Shown here piece by piece: positions 1-12,056 of a stretch of 64,000 nt of DNA. A model generated the notes under the pieces. That model was not told the DNA's origin. It ran no database searches and worked only from the letters and a program-made list of their open reading frames with translations. Source of the DNA: Linum tenue (Eukaryota; Streptophyta; Magnoliopsida; Malpighiales; Linaceae); contig CAMGYJ010000003.1 of the NCBI GenBank assembly GCA_946122785.1, positions 26,801,811 to 26,865,810 of the forward strand. Direction: 5' to 3'. The translations under genes and the position numbers were made by a program. Each line of letters begins with the position of its first letter. Position 1 is the first letter of the stretch.

Positions 1-2049
1 ACAAAAGGCCTGCTTAGTTTATTTTTATGTTTTAATTTTACTAGAACTGATTTTACAATTATAAATATAACAGTGGAAGTATATGGAATCAAAATGCTTG
101 TTCAGGAGCAATGGTGAAAAATGCCCATGGTAATGACCGTGACGCTGGTTCGAACCTCACACCATCTCAATTTTTTTTGTTTTCAGCTACACCTATAGAA
201 CGACGCCGTTCCAAGCCACTTTCGATTCATAGACGAGCACAAAACGATGGCGTTTTTTCATGTACCGTTGTCTTCCCTGCCCCCCCCCCCCAAATTCCCA
301 ATTATCCGGTCGCCGCCGTCACCACTCACCACCGTAATCCGACGGCCGTCTCTCTTCATCGTCCAAACTTTCTCACTCCGTTACGATTCTGGACTCCGAC
401 CAAGAGAATTCCCTTGACGAGACCCAATACCCTCTCTGCATTTCAGCCTTAGTCATTGTTTACACGACGTAAATGTCATAGTCGTTCACCGTCAATTGCT
501 TCGGATTCGTCGCGAAAGGGTAGCTGACATCTGTGACATTAAAAACAGATGATGAGCCAAAGTCAATGTAGGTCGGAAGCAGGGACGATGATGATGATGG
601 TAAAATTAGGGTTTTGCAATTGGGGTATCTAGAAAAATAGTAATGACGATGATGGTGGTTTAGGATTGTCGAATTGGGGCAACATTTTAATGGAACTTTA
701 TTTCATCAATTGTATAATTTTTGGGTGTTCATTAAAAGATCTTGAAGAAATAAGGTATCATCTGAGTTCTCAAAAAAACGAATAGGTATCATGTGAGAAA
801 ATAGAACGATAATTATTATTGGGGGGCTTCATAGCACATATAATTATTTAAGGGGTGCATGTAGTAATCATTATTACTAATTTTAATCTAATTTATAATG
901 ACCGTTAGATTAGATCTACGGTAGAGAATCCTGTCGCATAGTATGTGTCTGACGCATACGAGTCGTTTCCCATTAAGTCGTAGATTTGTATTAAAAAAAT
1001 CTTCAGCTATTAGCTATTAAGTGGTAGATTTATATAAAATAAAAGGCAGATTAAATTAAAATGATTGATAATGATATTAGCAAGTGCAGAAATATATATG
1101 ATTCAACATAGATTATTAACAACGGTGGAGAAACTTGAATGAAATGGAATGTTATTAGAAAAAGTGAATGAAAGGAAAGTATCTCTATATCTCACTCTTT
1201 CTCCAGCGTCTCCCCTTATCTTTTTCCCAACCAAAAGCTCTCCCCAACCAAGAGCAGAAGAGCTCGTCTTATTTAAAAAAAAATGTCTGCCATGTGTCGT
1301 TTCCTCCTTCGGCTTCGTCCAGGCTGAAATTGCCCTGCATCTTTCTAATTGACCAAGTTTTGAGGCTGTATCTCAAGCCTCCACCTACAAAAGTCGGCGC
1401 TGACCAAGTGCTTAGAAAATATTGGGCCGAGTTGGGCCTATCTTGAATCCGCCTGGGCCGGTACTGGGCTCGGTTTAGTCTTGAACCTGGGCTCCGCTGT
1501 GGGCAGAACTCTGATTATCGGTTTCTTGGGCTTGAACTAACTGATCTCTCTTCTTTTTTCCAGGTTAATGTTGCTGGTTTTGGGCTCGCAAATGGTGACA
1601 TGGATTTGAGAAGACAGCCCATTGTATTAGCAATGGAAATTGTGTATTGTTGTGTAACAAACTTTAAATTTAATGAAGATATCTTGTCATTGCCTTCGAA
1701 CATTGAAAACACTCTCTAATACAAAACCCTAACTGTGTACCAAGTCTTTTCTTGATGTTGCTTCTTAAGACGATTGCAATCTGCAAGTAATCCATTTATG
1801 TATTCAAGCCGACTAAATTCCACTTCTTAGTTTGAAGTCTTCAAGTCTTTTCATAGTTCTTAGACCCATACAAAATGTGGTGTTTACAATCACTATTTGC
1901 CATGATACCGACTCGAGACTAGAGTTCTCGCCGAAGAAGTTAGGAGGTGTCTTGTGCGTCTGTTGACCTTGCAAGCTGCTAAATGATTTAGAATTTCCTC
2001 TACCGACGATCGTGGTTGCATGTTTCTATAAAGGTCTGGAGAGTTGCAT
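1..2049. other. Intergenic, no gene recognised
   Basis: I see no supportable gene in this 2 kb. The open frames are short, low in complexity and show no recognisable domain or splice pattern. The stretch has a run of 12 C at about 280-291 and several AT-rich tracts. A B-box-like GGTTCGAACC at 147-156 is followed by a T run, but I could not find a convincing A box. Confidence 0.5.
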
Positions 2050-2820
2050 TGGTTTGAGTCAAGTATTTGCACATGTTTGCACTCTCGTTTGTTGATCATT
2101 TTGGTTTGAGTTTTTGCTTTCTTGGACTATTTTACGCTAGTTTGTGTTCCTTTGTCACATTTCAGGTCCTAGCATGTAAATTGAAGCATAGACGCAAGTT
2201 TCAAGTCAATCGGAGATCATTTGGCCATTCGGAAGAAGAAACTCGAGAATGACCCGAGGAAGAATGGACTTCTACCTCATATTATGGACAAATAATCATG
2301 GAAGCTTGTCATGAAAAGAAAGAGGACGAGACTACGAGCTTCTAGGATCAAACGGCGACTAATTCGGAGTCCGAACAAGGGAGAAACGAAGCATTAAACA
2401 AGAGCGGAGGAAGAAATACGGGCAGGAGAAATACGACCGTATTTTCCGCTCCCATGCCCTTATTTTCACCGCCGAGAGGAGCCTTGGATGCGCTGAAACT
2501 TAACCTAATCGCGCGTTTTGGATGAAATACGGGCATGGAGGAATTACGACTGTATTTCTGCCCGTATGTCACCTATAATCGGGGTTTTGAGGCAGATTCG
2601 AGCCAAAGAAAGGGGAATCGAGTTTTTGAGCAAAAAACAGAGCTTTAGAGAGAGAAAGTGCGAAGAACAAACCCTAGGAGCTATTTGGAGTGGATTTCTC
2701 ACCATTGAAACCCAGATTGCATCCCCAAAAGTGAAGATCGACATCCTAGAGTAGATTATCCTCATCTTTATGAGTATGACTACTCTGATTTCTGTTTTCC
2801 TCTCTCTCTCTCTCTTGTAG
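2050..2820 (+). repeat. Truncated Ty3/Athila-like LTR
   Basis: This stretch is homologous, in opposite orientation, to the LTR at 21262-22832. Shared blocks include the run from 'attttacgcta' through the 'cacatttcaggtcctagca' segment, the 'aaaagaaagaggacgagac' segment and the GTATGACTACTCTG block near 2772-2790. It begins TGGTTTGAGTC, aligning with the other LTR's TGATAGCATC start. Homology stops at the CT-rich tract near 2800-2820, so roughly the last half of the LTR is missing. It contains short inverted repeats such as AAATACGGGCA and TGCCCGTATG. No flanking internal element sequence is visible, so this is a truncated solo LTR. Confidence 0.8.
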
Positions 2821-3800
2821 AGAAACTCACCAGCTTCAAAACAAGACTTTCTTTGCCCCTTTCCATTGATCCAATTGGAAGAAACTTGAGTGCAAAGTAA
2901 GGTACCTGAAACGGATAAAACACTTTGACAAATTTTGGAATTCATTTCATAACTTGAGATGGATTTTAATTCAATCCATTCTGGCTTGTAGACTGAGCCA
3001 AATGGGATCATATCACTAAGCAATCAAGTAAAAACATGTGTACAATAAGAAATTTTCATTGTTTTCATAACCGAAGCGGATACTGAATCGAAAAATTTAT
3101 TGACTTACGGTTCATTGGTTAACCTTTACAAAACCATTGAACGAATCATACATGATATATAACATACAAGGCTTGTATAATACACCAATTTATAAATGAA
3201 GTTATCATTAACCATAAATAATTTCAAATTCTTATCATCACAAAAAGATGTACAAATCTTTCAAACCATCTCACAAAAGAAATCATTTTTTTTTTAATTC
3301 TTAAGGTGCCTGTCGGTTGTGGACCATGTAAAGTCGACAACGAGGTTGGAAAATGAGAAGAGTAAGTATAAATAAAATTAATAATTATGAATAAAATTAA
3401 TAATTATGATTTGATGATCTTAGTTTATGTTGAAGTATTTTAGGAAAAAAACTTTTATGGTTAAAATAATGCACCAGTAGATCAGTTAAATCGTAGTGGT
3501 TCATCTAGTTTTATATTGAACCGTAAAAAAAATGTTTGGTTCATCGATAACCGTCCAAACAATGGACCGAACCATTATCGCAACTGGATTGACGTCTTTA
3601 CTGGCCCGGCCTTCCATCCGGTTCGGTTTTTATAATAAAGGGATGGGAATTTGTTTTTTTTTTTTTTTTTTTTTTTTTTTTGAGAATGGGAATTTGACAA
3701 TTTGTTCTTAAGAACTACTTAGGGAAAAAATCGCTTTAAAGGCAGGAAAAAGTTCTTTCGTTCGCGAGCTCAGGTCCTCCTCGCTGAGGACTCAGGAGTC
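2821..3800. other. Intergenic with possible decayed TIR element
   Basis: No gene is seen. The ends of an AT-rich block carry an imperfect inverted repeat: ATAACCGAAGCGGAT near 3068 and its counterpart ATCCGGTTCGGTTTTTAT near 3617. This could be a decayed TIR element of about 570 bp, but I found no target duplication. A 28-nt T tract lies at 3654-3681. The GC-richer stretch from about 3740 is probably the 5' leader of the downstream protease gene. Confidence 0.35.
3654..3681. repeat. Poly-T tract (28 nt)
   Basis: Uninterrupted homopolymer about 270 bp upstream of the UBP12-like start codon. Read on the other strand it could be the poly-A tail of an old retroposon, but no retroposon body is recognisable next to it. 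Confidence 0.9.
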
Positions 3801-3947
3801 TCTTCTGTTCTTGAGAGCTTGTCCTCGCGTCTTCGCCTTCCTTCCGTCTCTCTCAATTTTACGTCGCCTCATTTCTCGATTCGCGCTTCAGCTACCAGAT
3901 TCCATCCGGAGCGGCCTTCCCTGCTGCTTCATCCGTCACCGTCACTC

Positions 3948-6900
3948 ATGACTATAATGATTGCTACGCCGCTGGATGTAAGCGCCACTCATTCTCCGAA
4001 TTTCATTGATGCAAACTGTTCGTAGCTAGCAAGCTGTTCGTTCGTTCTAGAGCTATCTCGCGATCTTATTCCTGGTTTAGTTTCCCGTTGTGCGAAGCTC
4101 TGAATTTGGAGCCTGAGAGATGTAATTTTGTTTCATTAGCGTGTGGTGCATGGTTAGGGTTTTGATTCGGTATTGTAGTGTCATTTTTGCTCGATCGCTG
4201 CTTGACTTGTGCCTTGTCTTCCTTTGGATTAATAGCAAGAAGACGAGGAGCTGCAAGTGCCGCATCCAGATTCTGGCGAAGTTCAGCCAATGGAAGGTTA
4301 GGAAGTTGAATTTCTTCGTTCACTTGTTTTGGCTTGTTGACTTGCCTCTGTTAGGTAGTTTCCGGTGTTAGGGCTCATAATATGTTGTCTTCCCCCTCCT
4401 AATAGTGGCACCAGTGGAGCTTGCTGCTAGTACAGTGGAGGCTCAGCCAGTGGAGAAACCTCCTCGGTCCCTGAAATTCACGTGGAAAATTGAGAATTTC
4501 GCAAGGATTAACAAAAAGATGGACTATTCTGATACATTTGGTGTTGACGGTTACAAATGGTACTTGGGTTAAAATCTTGCTTTTTTCTGCAGCTGAACTT
4601 GTTAATTTGTTGTGTGTGATGGGATCACCTAGTTCTCATTGTATCTTTTTTTGTTCCATTTTTCTTCGAAAATTGCTTTGGCAGGCGGATTCTCATCTAT
4701 CCTAAGGGAATCGATGTCGGCCACCTGTCGATATTTTTGGATGTTGCAGACAATTCTACATTGCCCTATGGCTGGAAACGCTTTGCAAAATTCAGCTTGG
4801 CTGTAGTGAATCAATTTGACAACAAGTGCTCAATCAGAAAAGGTATGTTTCTGGTTCTGATAGACTGTGCCTTGGTTTCTGGTTTGATATTATGTCGAAA
4901 CATCGCAAGCTCATGCCTGGGGCGAATTTAGGACTAAGCCACAAGTAATTGTTTGGTATTCTGTTCATTGATTATTGCTTGCTGGGAATGCAGTTCAAGC
5001 ATATACTATAACTCTTCCTAACTGCTCAAATTTATTCTAAAATCAGTAAGGTCCATTGTGTGCTCTTGGCTCTCAAAGTACTTAATGCTCTGGCGCTATT
5101 ATTTTGTTGATTAGATTCAGGTCTGGTCCACTATCGCAATGTATTGAATGAGTGTTTTCTGATATGCTTACTTTGTGTTTTCCCAGATGTTGAACATACC
5201 TTCAATGGAACGACGAGCAACTGGGGTTTCAAATCATTTATGCCCCTCAGTGATATGTTTGATCCTACTAAGGGATATCTTGTCAATGATACTTTGATTG
5301 TTGAAGCTGTTGTAAGGGATTTTCTTGATGATTGGTCTTATGACTCTAAGGAAAAGAAAGGTTATGCAGGTCTAATGAATCAGGGAGCAACATGCTATAT
5401 GAACTCCCTCCTACAAGTCCTGTACCATATTCCTCGCTTTAAAAGGGTTGTTACCATTGCAATTTTCATGCTGCTGGATTTGAATGTTGATTATTATTGT
5501 ACTGTTAGAATGATGTTATTTTGAATTAATTTGTAGGCCGTATACAGCATACGAACAATTGGGAATGACAAGCCTAGCGGAAGCTTTACTTCAGCTCTGC
5601 AGAATCTGTTCTTCAGGCTTCAAGCTAAGACAACAAGGGTTTCAACCAAGGAATTAACAAAATCATTTGGATGGAAGATAAATGATTCTTTCAGGCAACA
5701 TGATGTGCAAGAATTCAATAGAGTACTATGTGAGAAGTTAGAGGATGCAATGAAGGTGACAAAATCTAATAGGCTGCATCTGTCTTTTTGTCTTTTGGTG
5801 GGATTTGCATATGTTATTAGTTATGGGTATTTATCATTATTGTTGTTATCTTAATCTTCTCTGGGATTAGGGAACTACTGCGGAGGGCACAATCAAGATG
5901 CTATTTGAGGGTGAATTTATGAGCTACATTCGGTGCCTGTCTGTGGACTACAATTCCACGAGGAAGGAGTTCTTCTATGGTACTAACATTTTCTTGGCAT
6001 GTGAATGTTCTGTATAGCACTCTGATGGTAGGATGCTGAAATGCACATTACATGGCAGATCTGCAGCTCGATGTAACAGGCTGTAAGGATGTTTATGCAT
6101 CTTTTGACAAGTATGTGGAAGTTGAACAACTTTCGGGTGATAACAGATACCATGCTGAAGGACATGGTCTACAGGTTAGTCAATCATTGTCCGTGTCTGG
6201 GATCTCAGCTTTATTTCAGAAATCCTGATTTAAGACAAACTGATTTCACTATATAGGAGCCAGGAGGGTTATTTGCGGGTAGGAGCCAGGAGGGTTCATT
6301 ATATGTTTTTTCCGCGGATTAACCACTATGGTCGCCTCAAGGCTTAGATTGCTCAAGTCTGAGTCGTGTTTGCCCCTTCGTGGCAGCTGTTTTGCTAGTT
6401 ATCTCTGTCAGTTGTTGGAACTGTTTCTGTTTTGCCCTTGTTTTGTCCCTGGATGTTCTTAGCTATAAATTTTGAAATGTGACTTTGGATTTGAGTCACG
6501 GTTTGGACATCTTAATTAGCTTTCCAAGTTTTGCCGTTAAAGTTTCATGTTTTCAATGCCTATGTCTCCTTTAGTTATCGATTTTCTTTAATCTAAACTA
6601 GATGCCCCATCAGTTAAACTAAGCCTAACACCTGGGCATTGATACGTTATCAGAAAGTAACACTTACCAATAGTCGGGAATTGATCTCCCAACATATGAA
6701 AACAAACCGAAAGCCTATAGCCGTTCAGTTTGTGGCTGAAGGTGGTTCCGGTTTAGCGGTACTTTCACTTTCCACTAGGGTGGGCACGTGAGTGGTTAAT
6801 CCGCGGATTGATATCGATCCACCCGCAAATAATCCGACCTACACGCAAATAACCCCCCCTTATAATTTTTTCCGCTTCTGTCTGCTATATAGGAGCCAGG

Positions 6901-8460
6901 AGGGTTCATTATATGTTTAACTACTCTCCCCAAGCTAATCACTCAAATGATTTCTGTGGACATCGCTGATAGTTTGTGCTTGGTGTTTTCAGGATGCAAA
7001 CAAACGTGTCTTGTTTCTTCGCTTCCCACCTGTTCTTCAACTGCATCTAAAGCGCTTTGAATATGATAAGTCGCAGGGCACCAGCCTCAAGGCGGGTATT
7101 TTAATTTGATGTACATCTCAAGCATGTAACAGACTTTGGTGTTCCTTGAAGAGCTTATTTCTATGGTGCATGCTTTATTAACTATTTAACCTATGCTTAA
7201 TAGGCCTGATTCTCCTTTTTAATGTGAATTGTGTGCTGCAGATCAATGATCGGTATGAATATCCTCTTCAACTTGATCTTGATAGAGAAGGTCGCAAATA
7301 TTTGTCCCCAGATGCTGATTACAGTGTTTGTAATCTCTACACTCTTCATAGGTGAGATTATTAAGTGTTTCTGATGTAGTTTGTGTTGGCATACTTGGTG
7401 GTCAAATGTGTTTCTCATACTAGGGTGTTAGTACTTCTACTTATGTGCTCTCCTGGTTTGTGATACAGTGTATTGGTTCATGCTGGAAGGGAAAATGCAG
7501 GGCATTATTATGCTTTTATTAGACCTCCTGTATCGGATGAATGGTATGCATATGGTCAAGATTGTGGGATATCTTTGCACTATCAACTTGTTTTTCTTCC
7601 TCGTAACACTTTGCTAGTGTCTCAATATCCTAGCATTTTGAGGGAGCGTTTGCAGTTTTTCCTTTTTCACTTTTTTTTGTTGCTGATGTCTTGGGTAAAC
7701 TCCTCAACAGCTTGGATAGTGAGATCTGTCCTCGGTTTAGCAAAAAAATTCTTTGAGATCCTACACATATGAAACATTCTGATCATTAACAAGGCACTTA
7801 AGGCGCCTTTCCATGTTGGAGATGAGTCTGAATGTCATGGAATCACATGTTTGTTGTCTTGACATTGTGAACCTTTGAAATGATCACTTGGCAGAGAGCA
7901 GTAAATGGCAAAAACTGGGTAGATTCTTTTATTTACCAAGTCTTCTGCTGTTAACATGTCAATAATAATTGCGAGAAACTGCATTTGTTTAATAAGTTAA
8001 TAAGCATTCCCTACGCAGTGATTTTTTTCCGCCTGCAAGAAATTATTAATCAGTCGATACGGATTATTTCCTGCTAATAGCTGGCATTAATGAATGAGGT
8101 TTGGAGAGGATGATCCAGTACTTATGTCGAAGTTTTAACTTGATTTCACATTTGCAAATCTAATTACTTGAACTCGCATTCACTCTGGATTTTTGGCTTT
8201 GTTCTTTTAGGTACAAATTTGATGACGAACATGTGACAAAAGAAGACGTGAAGAGGGTACTAGAAGAATACGGTGGCGAGGAAGAGGTAATGGTTTGTCA
8301 AATCTATGATCCATAGTGTAATATGACTAATGAGTATAGCATGGCTTATCTTATCCTTCTTGTTTTGCATCTGCCGCAGACGGAAAACTCGAATGCATAT
8401 ATGCTTGTCTATATACGTGAAAGTGACATAAAGAAAATCTACAATATGGATGGAAACTAA
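3948..8460 (+). CDS. UBP12: UBP12/13-like ubiquitin protease, short form (MATH + USP)
   Basis: Thirteen exons: 3948-3977, 4236-4296, 4406-4559, 4685-4842, 5187-5446, 5537-5755, 5871-5979, 6059-6174, 6993-7091, 7242-7351, 7469-7543, 8211-8286 and 8380-8460. They join in frame to 516 codons (515 aa). The start MTIMIATPLD resembles the N-terminus of plant UBP12. A MATH domain covers about residues 53-180. The USP domain follows with the Cys box NQGATCYMNSLLQ (Cys204), the QHDVQEF box, the His box GHYYAF (His451) and the acidic residues KFDDE (about Asp468). All catalytic elements are present, so deubiquitinase activity in the cytosol or nucleus is likely. Full-length UBP12/13 and animal USP7 are about 1,100 aa with ubiquitin-like C-terminal domains. 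Here TAA follows VYIRESDIKKIYN, so that half is absent. Intron 9 needs a GC donor. Introns otherwise follow GT-AG. The exon model is inferred by homology and reading frame. Confidence 0.9.
6262..6915. mobile_element. Rearranged MITE-like insertion in intron 8
   Basis: Intron 8 is long. It holds an insertion flanked by a direct repeat (ATATAGGAGCCAGGAGGGTT near 6254 and again near 6890). Inside are two inverted-repeat pairs: TCCGCGGATTAACCACT at 6311-6327 against AGTGGTTAATCCGCGGA at 6791-6807, and GGGTTATTTGCGGGTAGG near 6267 against CACGCAAATAACCC near 6842-6856. A TAGGGTGGGCACG motif near 6776 resembles hAT terminal sequence. I read it as a scrambled non-autonomous hAT-like element. Its exact ends cannot be fixed. 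The left breakpoint of the gene's tandem duplication lies inside it. Confidence 0.45.
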
Positions 8461-10937
8461 AAAGGTAATTGTTGAGCAGTTGAGAGTGAGTAAGTTTTTG
8501 TTGTAGCCAAGAGCACTTTATGGTTGTAGGTTTGATTTTTGTGGATTAATTTGTTAGGTGCTGCAGTCCGCAGATCTGATGTGATGGAGAGGGAAAGCGG
8601 GGAGCCGTAGTCGTGACGACGAGTTTTTTCCGCGGATTAACCACTATGGTCGCCTCAAGGCTTAGATTGCTCAAGTCTGAGTCGTGTTTGCCCCTTCGTG
8701 GCTGCTGTTTTGCTAGTTATCTCTGTCAGTTGTTGGAACTGTTTCTGTTTTGCCCTTGTTTTGTCGCTGGATGTTCTTAGCTATAAATTTTGAAATGTGA
8801 CTTTGGATTTGAGTCACGGTTTGGACATCTTAATTAGCTTTCCAAGTTTTGCCGTTAAAGTTTCATGTTTTCAATGCCTATGTCTCCTTTAGTTATCGAT
8901 TTTCTTTAATCTAAACTAGATGCCCCATCAGTTAAACTAAGCCTAACACCTGGGCATTGATACGTTATCAGAAAGTAACACTTACCAATATTCGGGAATT
9001 GATCTCCCAACATATGAAAACAAACCGAAAGCCTATAGCCGTTCAGTTTGTGGCTGAAGGTGGTTCCGGTTTAGCGGTACTTTCACTTTCCACTAGGGTG
9101 GGCACGTGGGTGGTTAATCCGCGGATTGATATCGTCCACCCGCAAATAATCCGACCTACACGCAAATAACCCCCATTATAATTTTTCCCGCTTTTGTCTG
9201 CTATATAGGAGCCAGGAGGGTTCATTATATGTTTAACTACTCTCCCCAAGCTAATCACTCAAATGATTTCTGTGGACATCGCTGATAGTCTGTGCTTGGT
9301 GTTTTCAGGATGCAAACAAACGTTTCTTATTTCTTCGCTTCCCACCTGTTCTTCAACTGCATCTAAAGCGCTTTGAATATGATCAGTCGCAGGGCACCAG
9401 CTTCAAGGCGAGTATTTTAATTTGATGTACATCTCAAGCATGTAACAGGCTTTGGTGTTCCTTGAAGAGCTTATTTCTATGGTGCATGCTTTATTAACTA
9501 TTTAACCTATGCTTAATAGGCCTGATTCTCCTTTTTAATGTGAATTGTGTGCTGCAGATCAATGATCGGTATGAATATCCTCTTCAACTTGATCTTGAAA
9601 GAGAAGGTCGCAATTATTTGTCCCCAGATGCTGATTACAGTGTTTGTAATCTCTACACTCTTCATAGGTGAGATTATTAAGTGTTTCTGATGTAGTTTGT
9701 GTTGGCATACTTGGTGGTCAAATGTGTTTCTCATACTAGGGTGTTAGTACTTCTACTTATGTGCTCTCCTGGTTTGTGATACAGTGTATTGGTTCATGCT
9801 GGAAGGGCAAATGCAGGGCATTATTATGCTTTTATTAGACCTCCTGTATCGGATGAATGGTATGCATATGGTCAAGATTGTGGGATATCTTTGCACTATC
9901 AACTTGTTTTTCTTCCTCGTAACACTTTGCTAGTGTCTCAATATCCTAGCATTTTGAGGGAGCGTTTGCAGTTTTTCCTTTTTCACTTTTTTTTGTTGCT
10001 GATGTCTTGGGTAAACTCCTCAACAGCTTGGATAGTGAGATCTGTGCTCGGTTTAGCAAAAAAATTCTTTGAGATCCTACACATATGAAACATTCTGATC
10101 ATTAACAAGGCACTTAAGGCGCCTTTCCATGTTGGAGATGAGTCTGAATGTCATGGAATCACATGTTTGTTGTCTTGACATTTTGAACCTTTGAAATGAT
10201 CACTTGGCAGAGAGGAGTAAATGGCAAAAACTGGGTAGATTCTTTTATTTACCAAGTCTTCTGCTGTTAACATGTCAATATTAATTGCGAGAAACTGCAT
10301 TTGTTTAATAAGTTAATAAGCATTCCCTACGCAGTGATTTTTTTCCGCCTGCAAGAAATTATTAATCAGTCGATACGGATTATTTCCTGCTAATAGCTGG
10401 CATTAATGAATGAGGTTTGGAGAGGATGATCTAGTACTTATGTCGAAGTTTTAACTTGATTTCACATTTGCAAATCTAAGTACTTGAACTCGCATTCACT
10501 CTGGATTTTTGGCTTTGTTCTTTTAGGTACAAATTTGATGACGAACATGTGACAAAAGAAGACGTGAAGAGGGTACTAGAAGAATACGGTGGCGAGGAAG
10601 AGGTAATGGTTTGTCAAATCTATGATCCATAGTGTAATATGACTAATGAGTAGATTGGCTTATCTTATCCTTGTTGTTCTGCATCTGCCGCAGACGGAAA
10701 ACTCGAATGCATATATGCTTGTCTATATACGTGAAAGTGACATAAAGAAAATCTACAATATGGATGGAAACTGAAAAGGTAATTGTTGAGCAGTTGAGAG
10801 TGAGTAAGTTTTTGTTGTAGCCAAGAGCACTTTAGGATTGTGGGTTTGATTTTTGTGGATTAATTTGTTAGGTGCTGCAGTCCGCAGATCTAATGTGATG
10901 GAGAGGGAAAGCGGGGAGCCGTAGTCGTGACGACGAG
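6306..10937 (+). repeat. Tandem duplication of about 2.3 kb (two copies)
   Basis: Unit 1 is 6306-8623 and unit 2 is 8624-10937. They are nearly identical over their whole length, introns included, with scattered substitutions and a net 4-bp length difference. The junction at 8623/8624 joins GACGACGAG from downstream of the gene to TTTTTTCCGCGG from intron 8. The same GACGACGAG ends unit 2 at 10937. Microhomology at the join is only about 1 bp. The unit runs from intron 8 of the UBP12-like gene through its stop codon and about 160 bp downstream. High intron identity implies a recent event. Confidence 0.95.
9309..10774 (+). pseudogene. Duplicated exons 9-13 of the UBP12-like gene
   Basis: Second copy of the 3' exons: 9309-9407, 9558-9667, 9785-9859, 10527-10602 and 10694-10774, ending in TGA instead of TAA. 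The reading frame is open in every exon and all splice sites match the first copy, including the GC donor after exon 9. It encodes the His box (GHYYAF) and acidic box (KFDDE) half of the USP domain but no MATH domain, Cys box or start codon. It cannot be an independent protease. It could act as an alternative 3' end if exon 8 of the upstream gene spliced to 9309. Six amino-acid differences from copy 1 are visible (V to F, K to Q, L to F, D to E, K to N, E to A) against one synonymous change outside the stop codon, suggesting relaxed constraint. Confidence 0.85.
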
Positions 10938-12051
10938 AGAGCAGCTGAAATCCAAGAGGCTTTCGAAACAATGGTTTTACCGTAGTTGTAGCAGAGTATT
11001 CAGAAGTTGAGGGTAGGTTGGTCTGGACGGCGGGTGGGATTTGGAGGTCGGTGACGGTGAGGAGCAGGGGATTCAGACATTTTTTTGTTTCTCTTTAGGT
11101 AATACTAGAATCAATACCCACGGCTACGCTGCGGGGACATTTACTCGTATTTGGCAAACTTTTGTCAGGTTAAACAAATGAAATACAGTCAATGAAACAA
11201 AGCAAATAATAGTTGCAATAGTCGGTAAAAGCTTCTCATACTAACGAACTTCATATACCAAACAAATGGCTGGTTCAAAAGGGTAAAAAAAAAACCTTAC
11301 AAAACATACATCAAGAGCTCATACTTGGATCTAGTACCAACCTGACTGACCGTGATGTGCATAAATAGAAAGGATATTGTGATGCACTAGTTGAGCTAAC
11401 TGTTCTAAACTTGACCTAACCCTCCCTCCCTAAGCACTGTACCAAACCTGGAAACAATAGTAATTATATTTGAAAACATTGATCAATACTCTGATACTAA
11501 GGAAGAAGATGAAAGCCGAATTCCGACATCGAGTTCTAGATGAAGAGTGATCGGACATAAATCCCGTATGTATCAATTCGCCATGTGAGATTCGTCACCC
11601 AATATTTGCAGTTCAGCAATGGCTTACTGAAAAACCTGGAGAGAAAAAAAGCAATTCAGGCTGGGAAATCAGTTAGCAATGGTATCCGAAAAAATTTGTA
11701 TCCAATTTCAGTAGATGAAGCAAGAACATATGTGCAACTCAGCCAATCCATAATTCAACTCACCCTTTGCGAAAAGATAACATTGTTGTTCAAGTTTTGA
11801 GTTTCTGAACATCCCAACAGACCTACATGCCTGTTTTTTCCAACCTATAGAATAGCTAGGAAAGGTTACCACTCAAGTCAAAAACTTCAAATAACAACAG
11901 TTCAAAGATAACCTGTATGTACCATGGTGACCAGAACTGATTGAATGGAAGAGAGATATTAATCCTAACCAATGACTAAAATCCGAACCATACCTCTTTG
12001 TAGTTTGTAGTGGAATAGTGATACAGAAAGAGAGACCGATAAGTGTTCTAT
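10938..12051. other. Spacer between duplicated gene end and copia element
   Basis: No gene or known repeat is recognised. The longest frame (11585-11800) has no domain and weak coding character. The right end is the pre-insertion flank of the copia element: CCTAC at 12052-12056 is its target site, and the same locus resumes at 23168. Confidence 0.5.
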
Positions 12052-12056
12052 CCTAC

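Noticed and set aside
111..178. tRNA-like B box (GGTTCGAACC) followed by a T run, as in a SINE
   Set aside because: No convincing A box at the right distance, no poly-A or T tail structure with a TSD, and only one box present.
7473..7772. 99-residue open frame starting MVHAGRENAGHYY (also at 9789)
   Set aside because: It is the His-box exon read through into its intron; splicing at 7543 gives the homologous frame.
8457..8470. TAA at 8458 as a premature stop within a longer UBP12 gene
   Set aside because: No C-terminal UBP12 exons are seen before the duplicated unit or in the spacer to 12 kb, and copy 2 also stops at the same place; a genuinely short gene model fits better.
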